Positions 33,115 through 40,242 of a stretch of 49,003 bases of DNA are shown piece after piece. Both the position numbers and the translations under genes were made by a program. Below the pieces are notes generated by a model. That model worked only from the letters and a program-made list of their open reading frames with translations, was not told where the DNA came from and ran no database searches. Each line of letters starts with the position of its first letter. Positions within the stretch are counted from its first letter, which is position 1. Source of the DNA: Burkholderiales bacterium (GTDB lineage Bacteria > Pseudomonadota > Gammaproteobacteria > Burkholderiales > Burkholderiaceae_D); NCBI GenBank assembly GCA_947475815.1, contig CANJOT010000003.1:1-49003 (forward strand). The letters run 5' to 3'.

Positions 33115-34818
33115 TTAGCGGACCAGGTCGTGGACCGATTGCAGCGGCGACCCATCGGCGCGCACGATGGGTCGCGTGATCAGATGGGTGCCGTTGAAGG
33201 TCGCCAGGATGGCACTGTGCGGGCCGCTTTCACCGCCGCCGACCGCAATGCCGATATCCTCCGGGTTGACCGTCGGGTAGATGATTTCCTTGCCGTCCTC
33301 GATGCGCAGGGTGCGCTGCTTCCATTCCTTGATCGCCTTGTAGGAGGTCGGATGGAAACCCTTGAGCTCGAACTTCGCGTGCTCCCAGAGATACCTGCGG
33401 ATTGCCGGCTTGTCGAAGCCGCCCTCGGCCATCTGTCGCGCCTGCACCGGGCTGATGATGACCATCGGTTCGTGGTCAAAGATGGTGCAGTTGCTGCCCG
33501 CCGAGGTCATGGCACGCGCCAGAATGTTGAGAATGGTGACCGGGTCGGACGACAGCTCGATGACGTTTTGCGGCGCCGCCGTGGCGACTGCCGTGACGGT
33601 CGACGTCGAGGCGTCGTAGCCTTTTTCCACATGGTAGGGAATCCACGGGCTCATGGCTTCGTTTTCGGCGATGCATGAACCCCATTTGTTCGGATTGCCC
33701 AGCGTCGACATGTCGCCTTCGCCGGGCCGCCCACCGCCGATGTTGGACAGGCACAGACGCACCGCGCGGCCTATCGTACCGTTGGCATACCAGCCCTGAC
33801 CAAACAGGTTGGTGCCGCCGTTGATGTCGAGCTCGCGCGCGATCGGACCGTTGACCATCAGCATCACGCCGGCCGGATTGGTCGTGCCCTGCACACCGTA
33901 GATGTTGAGCTTGGGATCCAGCACGGCTTCGATGCCGGCGACCACGACCGGGAAATATTCCGGCCGGCAGCCAGCCATGACGGCATTGACCGCCACATGA
34001 TGGATGGTGGTCGGCGCCCAGCTGGGCCCCATGTTGCCCAGCACCGTGGCGGGTGCCCGGTCGGTATAGCGCAGCATCGCCGTGACGCGTTCTACCGTGG
34101 GTGGCACGATCGGCAGACCGTCGCTCCACTTGCGTTCGTAAAACGTGCGGTTGACGTTTTCGTACGACAGGTCGTCAATGTCGGTGACCAGCAGCGACTT
34201 TGACTTCATCGCCTCGGCGACCTTGTCCATCTCCAGCTTGGAGCCGTCGGGCATTTTCGTCAGGCCGCGAACGATGTCGTCGCGGATGGCGATGGCGCGC
34301 CGCTGCGCTTCCTCGGTCGACACGCCACCCATCGGGTAGGGCACGACCGCGACCGGCAGCGCTGGCATGCCGAGCGCTTTGCGTTCGTAATTGGCCAGCA
34401 CGGTAAAACGTGTGGCAACCAGCGTGACCGTCGGGATGCCCCGGCGTTCCAGTTCATACGCGTCATGGATACTCCACGACGTGCACGATCCTCAGTCGCC
34501 TAAGGCGACGACTGCGGCCTGACAGGTGGAGGCAATCTCGTTGAGGATGTCTTCACTCGCGCCCAGACTACAGCTGGTTTTTTCGCGGAACAGGGTGCCG
34601 GCGGCACCGAGCTTCATGACCTCGTCTTCGGTGGTGTGCAGCAGCACATCGCAATTTGGCTTGAGGTTGCCGAGAAAGCCAATGCGCAGGCCCTGCAGGG
34701 AACCGCCGCGTTGTGCGAGTGTGATGCCGCTCAGGTCTTCGACCGGGACCGGACACATCAGGGCACCCGGGGGAGCGCTCACGGCCGGTCCGGAGGTCTG
34801 GTTGGATTGCTGGTTCAT
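33115..34818 (-). CDS. UGSC-family selenoprotein with in-frame TGA read as selenocysteine
   Basis: One gene of 567 codons that the ORF track shows as two ORFs. The reading frame runs from ATG 34818 (AGGGG upstream) to TGA at 34492-34494, then continues in the same frame with GGA TCG TGC and 30 sense codons until the GTG where the downstream ORF was started. Read as Sec, residue 109 begins U-G-S-C-T-S-W-S, the motif that names the UGSC (seleno)protein family. The long C-terminal part contains WSDGLPIVPPTVERVTAML, AVNAVMAGCRPEYFPVVVAGIEA and YGVQGTTNPAGVMLMVNGPIAREL, found in that family. A SECIS-like hairpin follows the TGA, and selC lies 36 bases upstream. Biochemical function is unknown; U-G-S-C suggests a redox site. 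No signal peptide. Confidence 0.9.
34456..34486 (-). promoter_or_regulatory. SECIS-like hairpin of the UGSC selenoprotein gene
   Basis: In the minus-strand RNA, numbering the U of UGA as 1, bases 14-21 (CGUCGUGG) pair with 27-34 (CCAUGACG) around the loop AGUAU (22-26). After one mismatch, four more pairs extend the stem to 9/39. The loop holds G23 and U24, the same positions as the essential GU of the E. coli fdhF SECIS. The distance from the UGA fits bacterial SECIS elements. A bulged U17 as in fdhF is not present, as 17 is a paired C. Confidence 0.75.
34492..34494 (-). other. In-frame UGA selenocysteine codon
   Basis: TGA on the minus strand (TCA on the plus strand) at residue 109 of the UGSC gene, followed by GGA TCG TGC (Gly-Ser-Cys). 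The frame stays open for another 458 codons to TAA at 33115. The local selA, selB and selC genes supply the decoding machinery. Confidence 0.9.
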
Positions 34819-34854
34819 GATTGCCCCTATGGGTTCTGAAGCTGCTTTTTTGAC

Positions 34855-34948
34855 TGGCGGAAGAGGTGAGAGTCGAACACACCGAAGACGCGCAGCGCCT
34901 TCCACCGGGTTTGAAGTCCGGGCATCCCACCGGGGATGTTTCTCTTCC
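34855..34948 (-). tRNA. selC: Selenocysteine tRNA, tRNA-Sec (anticodon TCA)
   Basis: 94 bases with encoded CCA. Minus strand: acceptor GGAAGAG/CTCTTCC, long D stem CATCCC-CGGT-GGGATG (6 bp, the tRNA-Sec hallmark), anticodon loop CTTCAAA with anticodon TCA, an 8-bp variable arm GAAGGCGC-TGC-GCGTCTTC, T loop TTCGACT, discriminator G and CCA. Length and layout match E. coli selC. The anticodon stem has an A-C pair at its loop end and the T stem a T-T mismatch; the acceptor/T region gives about 12 rather than 13 pairs. It lies 36 bases upstream of the UGSC selenoprotein gene on the same strand with no terminator between, so both may be on one transcript. Confidence 0.97.
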
Positions 34949-35282
34949 GTGATTCCATCGTATCACCGCTCAGGCGGAAATGCTTACCGAGCACGCCCGG
35001 CCCCAGCGTCTTATTGAGATTATGCGAGGGGACCGCAGCGAACCCAAGACAGGAAGTGGCGCATTCGGTGCGCGAGTATCACAATGTGACGGGGCGCGAT
35101 TGTGCGATCCGCCCAAGTGTTTAGAATCGCCAAGACCGGCCATGGACTCGCAGAGTCTTTCGAATAACGTTCACACTGAATACGGCATGGATGGGAGACT
35201 GGGTGACTGACCGAACAAGAATAAGCTGCGGCGCGACCCCCGTGCGTGGTGCTGACCTGCTGGCTGGTTTCTGAGGCCCATC
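34949..35282. other. 334-base intergenic region between selC and the ABC transporter operon
   Basis: Nothing in it looks like a gene; short ORFs here have no ribosome-binding site or family features. It holds a minus-strand -10-like TACGAT within 25 bases of selC and a plus-strand promoter candidate at 35100-35127. Composition is somewhat more AT-rich around 35090-35200. Confidence 0.55.
35100..35127 (+). promoter_or_regulatory. Candidate promoter of the ABC transporter/decarboxylase operon
   Basis: TTGTGC (35100-35105, 3/6) and TAGAAT (35122-35127, 5/6) are 16 bases apart, about 155 bases before the ABC ATPase start. Weak -35 agreement makes this a low-confidence call. Confidence 0.3.
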
Positions 35283-36404
35283 ATGTTCATTCAAGTTGAA
35301 AATGTCGCCAGGATTTTTGCGCGCCGCCGGGGTGATCCGGGCAACAAACAGAATGCCGCCCTCGGTGGCGTGAGCGTGGCCGTGGCCAAGGGCAAAATGC
35401 TCGCCTTGGTGGGCCCGAGCGGCTCCGGCAAAACGACGCTGCTGCGCTGCATTGCCGGCCTTGAACAGCCGGACAGCGGCGTCATCCGCATTGGTGAGCG
35501 GGTCGTGTATGCGTCCGGCGAAGGCATCAACGTGCCGACCGAGCAGCGCAACCTCGGGCTGATTTTCCAGAGTTACGCCCTGTGGCCCAACATGACGGTG
35601 CAGCGCAATGTGGCTTATCCCCTGCGTCGCCGCAAGGTCGCCGATGCCGAGTGCAACACCCGTGTGGCACGGTATCTTGACCTGGTGGGCTGTGGGCATC
35701 TGGCGCAACGCTACCCGCACGAACTGAGCGGTGGCCAGCAGCAGCGCATTGCTCTGGCGCGCGCGCTGGTGTACGAGCCGGCCGTGGTGTTGTTCGACGA
35801 GCCGCTCAGCAACCTCGATCCCATGCTGCGTGAACATCTGCGCGCGCAGATCCGCGACATCCAGCGCAGCGTCGGTTTTACCGGCGTGTATGTGACGCAC
35901 GACCAGAACGAAGCTTTTTATGTCGGCGATGAGGTGGTCATCCTCAGCGAAGGCAACATCGCCCAGGCCGGCTCACCCGATGAAATCTACCGGCGACCGG
36001 TGAGCAGCAAGGTTGCCGCGTTTGTCGGCGCCTCGAACAGTGTTGAAGGCCAGCTTGCCGATGGCGGGCAGACCTTCACCTCGGCGCAACTGGGCAGTCT
36101 GAAACTGGATCCGCCGGCGCTCGACCTGTACCAGTCGGGCGTTCGCGATGTCGTGCTCTTGACACGGCCCGAATCCACCACCCTGCGCGCCGTGTCCGCC
36201 GGGCCGCAGGCCGCGCGCATCATTGAACGGGTTCCCTCGGGCGGCATGGACGAATATGCCGTCAGCCTGCCTGGCGGTGGTGTCTGGCGTGCGCGCGTCG
36301 ACATGCGCACGCCGCGCCTTGAAGTCGGCACGAGCGTCGTGGTCGAGCCGTTCGCCGATGCCGTGCTGCTCTACCCGCGAGACGCGCGCGGGGAGTCGGC
36401 GTGA
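35283..36404 (+). CDS. ABC transporter ATP-binding protein (Fe3+/polyamine/2-aminoethylphosphonate importer type)
   Basis: A 373-residue ABC ATPase of the FbpC/PotA type. Walker A GPSGSGKTTLL (about 44-54), Q-loop FQSYALWPNMTV, signature LSGGQQQRIALARAL (about 155), Walker B VVLFDEPLSNLDP and H-loop YVTHDQNEA are all intact. A C-terminal TOBE-like domain begins near 265 (VGASNSVEGQLADGG). First gene of a five-gene plus-strand operon; the permease overlaps its stop (GTGA). No binding-protein gene is in the operon. Confidence 0.93.
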   Translation: MFIQVENVARIFARRRGDPGNKQNAALGGVSVAVAKGKMLALVGPSGSGKTTLLRCIAGLEQPDSGVIRIGERVVYASGEGINVPTEQRNLGLIFQSYALWPNMTVQRNVAYPLRRRKVADAECNTRVARYLDLVGCGHLAQRYPHELSGGQQQRIALARALVYEPAVVLFDEPLSNLDPMLREHLRAQIRDIQRSVGFTGVYVTHDQNEAFYVGDEVVILSEGNIAQAGSPDEIYRRPVSSKVAAFVGASNSVEGQLADGGQTFTSAQLGSLKLDPPALDLYQSGVRDVVLLTRPESTTLRAVSAGPQAARIIERVPSGGMDEYAVSLPGGGVWRARVDMRTPRLEVGTSVVVEPFADAVLLYPRDARGESA

Positions 36405-38107
36405 AGATCGGCGCGAAGATCGGCGCGACCATGGCGGTGACCCGCGGCCGCTCCCTGAGCGCTTCCCTGCTCGGCCTGTCGATGGCCGTAATGGTGCTGG
36501 TATTGGTCGCCTGGCCGATGACCCAACTGGTCATCAGCACACTGGGCGGCGATGAAGGACCCTTGCACTACTATGTGGAAGCGTTCGACAGCCCGGTGGC
36601 CCTGTCGGCGCTGTGGGGCTCGGTCTGGCTGACGGTCGTCACGCTGTTGTTTGGCATCCCCCTGGCCATGCTGCTCGCCTGGATCACCAGCAGCACTGAT
36701 GCGCCGCTGGCCGAACCTCTCGAAGTGTTGCCCACGCTGACGCTGGCACTCTCGCCGCTGGTGGGTGCGATCGGCTGGATGGTTCTGCTTTCGCCGCGTG
36801 TGGGCATTCTCAATCTGCTGCTGCGCCAGTGGTTTGGCCTCGACATGGACAGCGGGCCGCTGAACGCCTTCAGCCTGCCGGTCATCATCATGCTGATGAC
36901 GTTTTATGTCGTGCCTTATATTTATGGGCCGGTCAATGGCGCGTTCCGGCAGGTTGACGCCAGCCTGCTCGAGGCGGCGCGTGCCTGCGGCGCCAGCAGT
37001 TCGGCGACCCTCTGGACCGTCACCCTGCCGCTGCTGCGCCCGGCGCTGCTGGCCGGTGGCCTGATCGGCGGGGTCATGGTGGCGTCGATGTTTGCCATTC
37101 CGCTGATCCTCTCGAGCGGTACCGGCCTGAACGTCATCCCCACGCAGATCTACCACTACATCAACCAGGAAGGCCGGCCCGGCCCGGCCATGGCTATGGC
37201 CTCGCTGCTCACCATCGTCACCGTCACGGCCATGGGGTTCTACTTCAAGGTATTGGGACGCGGCCGGTTTGTCACGGTGGCGGGCAAGGGCGCACGGCGT
37301 GTGCGCGTGGCCCTGGGCATCTGGCGCTGGCCGGCGACGCTGTTTGTGCTGCTGTTCCTGTTTCTGGCCATGGTCGTGCCGCTGTTGACGCTGCTCTATC
37401 TTTCACTTGTGGGCTTCTGGAGCAACAATGTCTTCAGTCAGCCGCTCAACTTCGTGCAATACCAGCGTCTGGTGGATTTTCCGGCGGCCGTGCAAGGGCT
37501 CTATAACAGCACCTGGCTGGCCGGCGTCGGTGCGACGCTGGCCCTGGTGGGCGGCTTCATCGCCAGCTACCGCCGCTTGCGCGTCCCGAGTCTGGTGACC
37601 CGCAGCGTCGCTTTTCTGGCCGGCTTGCCGCTGGGTATTCCGTCGATCGTGCTTGGTCTGGCGTTTCTGTATACCTTCACCGGCGGGCCGCTGCCCCTGT
37701 ACGGTACGGCCTTCATCCTGATCGCCTGTTATGCCATCCACGTCATGCCGATTGCCATGCGCAACAGCGACGCCAGCCTGTTGCGGGTTTCGCCCGAACT
37801 GGAAGAAGCCGGTCTGGTCTGCGGCGATACGCGCAGCGGCATCGTCTGGCGCATTCTGCTGCCGGCAATCCGCCAGCCGCTGCTGACGGCCTGGGGACTG
37901 AGTTTCATCATCCTGTTTCGCGATCTGTCGATCTCCATCCTGATGTACACCTCCTCGACCACGCCATCGTCGGTCGCCTTGCTGGGCATTTTTGATCAGG
38001 GCTGGATCACCGGCGCGGCAGCGTATTCGATCATCATGACCGTCATCAGCGCAGGGGTGGTAGCGATGATCATCAAGACCAGTTCCCGCATCGAGTCCGT
38101 CGAATAA
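36401..38107 (+). CDS. ABC transporter permease with two fused permease domains (FbpB-like)
   Basis: A 568-residue membrane protein with two tandem BPD_transp_1 domains, as in FbpB/AfuB iron and 2-aminoethylphosphonate permeases. Each half has an EAA loop for ATPase contact: LEAARACGASSSATLWTVTLPLLRPALL (about 187) and LEEAGLVCGDTRSGIVWRILLPAIRQPLL (about 467). About 12 membrane helices are visible. The start is GTG 36401 overlapping the ATPase stop; ATG 36431 (residue 11) is an alternative. A periplasmic partner must come from elsewhere, for instance the orphan at 21816-22871. Confidence 0.92.
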   Translation: MKIGAKIGATMAVTRGRSLSASLLGLSMAVMVLVLVAWPMTQLVISTLGGDEGPLHYYVEAFDSPVALSALWGSVWLTVVTLLFGIPLAMLLAWITSSTDAPLAEPLEVLPTLTLALSPLVGAIGWMVLLSPRVGILNLLLRQWFGLDMDSGPLNAFSLPVIIMLMTFYVVPYIYGPVNGAFRQVDASLLEAARACGASSSATLWTVTLPLLRPALLAGGLIGGVMVASMFAIPLILSSGTGLNVIPTQIYHYINQEGRPGPAMAMASLLTIVTVTAMGFYFKVLGRGRFVTVAGKGARRVRVALGIWRWPATLFVLLFLFLAMVVPLLTLLYLSLVGFWSNNVFSQPLNFVQYQRLVDFPAAVQGLYNSTWLAGVGATLALVGGFIASYRRLRVPSLVTRSVAFLAGLPLGIPSIVLGLAFLYTFTGGPLPLYGTAFILIACYAIHVMPIAMRNSDASLLRVSPELEEAGLVCGDTRSGIVWRILLPAIRQPLLTAWGLSFIILFRDLSISILMYTSSTTPSSVALLGIFDQGWITGAAAYSIIMTVISAGVVAMIIKTSSRIESVE

Positions 38108-38160
38108 GCGCTTGCGCGACGGTTCTTGCAGTGCACGCAGGCAACATAAAGGAGACAGCC

Positions 38161-39105
38161 ATGAAGTTGCGGATCGGAGTCATCGGGACCGGTGTGATTG
38201 GCGGCGGCATGGTGCGCCGCGCGCTCGCCGAGGGACACGAGGTCGGCGTGTTTGACTTGCGTGCCGAGGTCCTCGAGGAACTCGCGGCGGTCGGCGCGCG
38301 ACCTGCCAGCAGTTCTGCTGATCTGGCGGCGCACTGCGATACCGTGGTCATCAGCCTGCCGCGCGCCGAGGACGTTGAAAAAGCCTGCTTTGCTGCCGCT
38401 GGACTGCTCGAAGGCCTGCGCCCGGGTATGGTGGTGATCGACAGTTCGACGACGCCGCCGGCCGGCATGGAAAAGCTGCGTCAGGCCGTGACCGCACGGG
38501 GCGCGCATCTGATTGATGCGCCACTGTGCCCGTCGCAAAACCGCGAACTGCAATTCCGGCCCATCCCTACCCGGCCAGGATCGTTCAATGCCGCCGGGTA
38601 TGCTTCCGAAGCCGGCAACCTGTGTTTTTTTGTTGGCGGCGACACGGCCGATGTGGCGCTGGCGCGGCCCGTGCTTGAGGTGCTCGGCCTCGAATTTCAC
38701 CATGTGGGCCCGCTTGGATCCGGCAAGCTCGTCAAGCTCTTGCATAACGCCATCAACATCACGGCGCTGGCGGCGATCTCGGAGGCCATGCTAGTCGCCA
38801 AACGCAATGATCTGGACTTGCGCGTGGTCACCGAAGCGCTCATGACCAGCCTGGCCGACAGCGCCATGCTGCGTCAGCAGGGACGCAAATTCATCGCCGA
38901 GCAGCATTTTCCGAAGGGTCTGTTTCCTCTGCATTTTTCCGTCAAGGACCTTGGTTACGCCCTCGACTGCGCGCGTGCCGTCGGGGTCGTGCCGAGCGTG
39001 ACGGGCGCGACACACGCCCTGTACACGCGTGCTGCTGCCAGTCCTTACGGCGATTATTACAACCCGGCGATTTTCCGTTTCATTGAAGACGAGGCGAGCA
39101 CGTGA
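38161..39105 (+). CDS. NAD(P)-dependent beta-hydroxyacid dehydrogenase (HIBADH/6PGDH family)
   Basis: A 314-residue beta-hydroxyacid dehydrogenase. The Rossmann site IGVIGTGVIGGGMVRRAL is at the N terminus, TVVISLPRAEDVEKACF and MVVIDSSTTPPAGMEKL follow, and GSGKLVKLLHNAI carries the catalytic Lys. The substrate loop is unusual: the family's DAPVSGG is replaced by DAPLCPSQNRELQFRPIPT and about 20 extra residues before the GG of FVGG. This suggests a substrate different from 3-hydroxyisobutyrate or tartronate semialdehyde. Start at 38161 with AAGGAGACAGCC. The next gene's GTG overlaps its stop. Confidence 0.88.
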   Translation: MKLRIGVIGTGVIGGGMVRRALAEGHEVGVFDLRAEVLEELAAVGARPASSSADLAAHCDTVVISLPRAEDVEKACFAAAGLLEGLRPGMVVIDSSTTPPAGMEKLRQAVTARGAHLIDAPLCPSQNRELQFRPIPTRPGSFNAAGYASEAGNLCFFVGGDTADVALARPVLEVLGLEFHHVGPLGSGKLVKLLHNAINITALAAISEAMLVAKRNDLDLRVVTEALMTSLADSAMLRQQGRKFIAEQHFPKGLFPLHFSVKDLGYALDCARAVGVVPSVTGATHALYTRAAASPYGDYYNPAIFRFIEDEAST

Positions 39106-39635
39106 GCGCCGTCGGACTGGGGGCGCGCCTGAGCGAACGGCTGGCCGCGCAGGGCCTCACCCATCTGGTCAGTGTCGCCAATGGCGAGGGCTTCGGTTTA
39201 TACCAGGCGTTCAAGACTGATAGCCGCTGCCGCGTGATTGATGCCTGTCGCGAAGGCGAGGCCGTGGCCTTGTGTTGCGGTCTGGTGCTGGGCGGGCAGT
39301 TACCCGTGCTGTCGATCGAGAATTTCGGTTTGTTCGAATGCCTGGACACGCTGCGCGCCCTGCCGCTCGACATCGGCATTCCGATGCTGCTGGTGATCGG
39401 TTATACCGGCCGCGGCGGCAAAACCCCGGAGGGCGAGGCGGCGCTGGTCGAACGTCTGGGCAACATCGGCCCGCAGGCCGCGCTGGCCGGCCGCTGGACC
39501 GAACCGGTGCTGCAACTGGCCGGTATTCCCTTCTGGTATCTCGATCCGGCCGACAGCGGCGCCGTGTGTGATGAAGCGCTTGCCCTGTGCCGCAGTTCCA
39601 GCCGGCCGGTGGCGCTGCTGGTTGACCTGACCTGA
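39102..39635 (+). CDS. TPP-dependent decarboxylase, N-terminal (pyrimidine-binding) subunit
   Basis: A 177-residue stand-alone TPP pyrimidine-binding domain. DACREGEAVALCCGLVLGGQLPVLSIENFGLFECLDTLRAL matches the alpha subunit of two-component decarboxylases (sulfopyruvate decarboxylase ComD, phosphonopyruvate decarboxylase-like); the Glu in REGEAV activates the cofactor. LLVIGYTGRGGKTPEGE is also typical. The start is GTG 39102, overlapping the dehydrogenase stop by 4 bases. The matching PP-binding subunit follows after 13 bases. Confidence 0.85.
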   Translation: MSAVGLGARLSERLAAQGLTHLVSVANGEGFGLYQAFKTDSRCRVIDACREGEAVALCCGLVLGGQLPVLSIENFGLFECLDTLRALPLDIGIPMLLVIGYTGRGGKTPEGEAALVERLGNIGPQAALAGRWTEPVLQLAGIPFWYLDPADSGAVCDEALALCRSSSRPVALLVDLT

Positions 39636-39648
39636 CCCGGGGCCCCTC

Positions 39649-40242
39649 ATGAATCTTGCCGACATCCTCTCCGATCTCTCCGCCCATCGTGGCGACGAAG
39701 TCGTCATCGCCACCATGACCGCCGGTTTTGCCTGGCCACTGCACAGTCATAGCGCGCGCGACTTCTGTTACATCGCGCCCATGGGGTCGGCCTCGTCCAT
39801 TGGCCTTGGTCTGGCCCTGGCGCGGCCCGACCTGCGGGTATGGGTGCTCGATGGCGACGGCTCGCTGCTCATGAACCTCGGTACGCTCGTCACCATCGGC
39901 GCGCAGTCCCCACGCAATTTGGTGCACATCGTTCTGAACAATGGTGTGTACGCCATCACCGGCGGGCAGCGCGTGCCGGGCAGCGGCGTGGCCGATCTGG
40001 CGGCCATGGCGCGCGCTGCCGGGGTGTCGACCACCTTCACCCTCGAAAACACGGCCGACTGGAAGGAGTTTCTGGTCAACGGCCTGTCAGGCCAGGGTCC
40101 GGTATTTGTCGATGTGCGCGTTGCACCTGCGTACGACCGGCCCGCTGTGCCGGCCATGACGCACACGGCGCGCGCCCTGATGACCCAGGGCGGGCCGGGG
40201 TTTCACAATCTGCGCGCCCTGCTCAGGCCGCAAACCCCTTGA
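39649..40242 (+). CDS. TPP-dependent decarboxylase, C-terminal (diphosphate-binding) subunit
   Basis: A 197-residue TPP diphosphate-binding domain. The GDG...NN motif is intact: VLDGDGSLLMNLGTLVTIGAQSPRNLVHIVLNNGVYAITGGQ (about 67-107). MGSASSIGLGLALARP precedes it. This is the ComE-type partner of the subunit encoded just upstream; the two make one active site at their interface. It ends the operon; its last 20 bases overlap the end of the convergent enolase-superfamily gene. Likely substrate is a 3-substituted pyruvate such as sulfo- or phosphonopyruvate, but this is inference. Confidence 0.87.
   Translation: MNLADILSDLSAHRGDEVVIATMTAGFAWPLHSHSARDFCYIAPMGSASSIGLGLALARPDLRVWVLDGDGSLLMNLGTLVTIGAQSPRNLVHIVLNNGVYAITGGQRVPGSGVADLAAMARAAGVSTTFTLENTADWKEFLVNGLSGQGPVFVDVRVAPAYDRPAVPAMTHTARALMTQGGPGFHNLRALLRPQTP

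Noticed and set aside
34980-35210. 76-codon ORF between selC and the ABC operon
   Set aside because: No ribosome-binding site and no recognisable features; likely chance.
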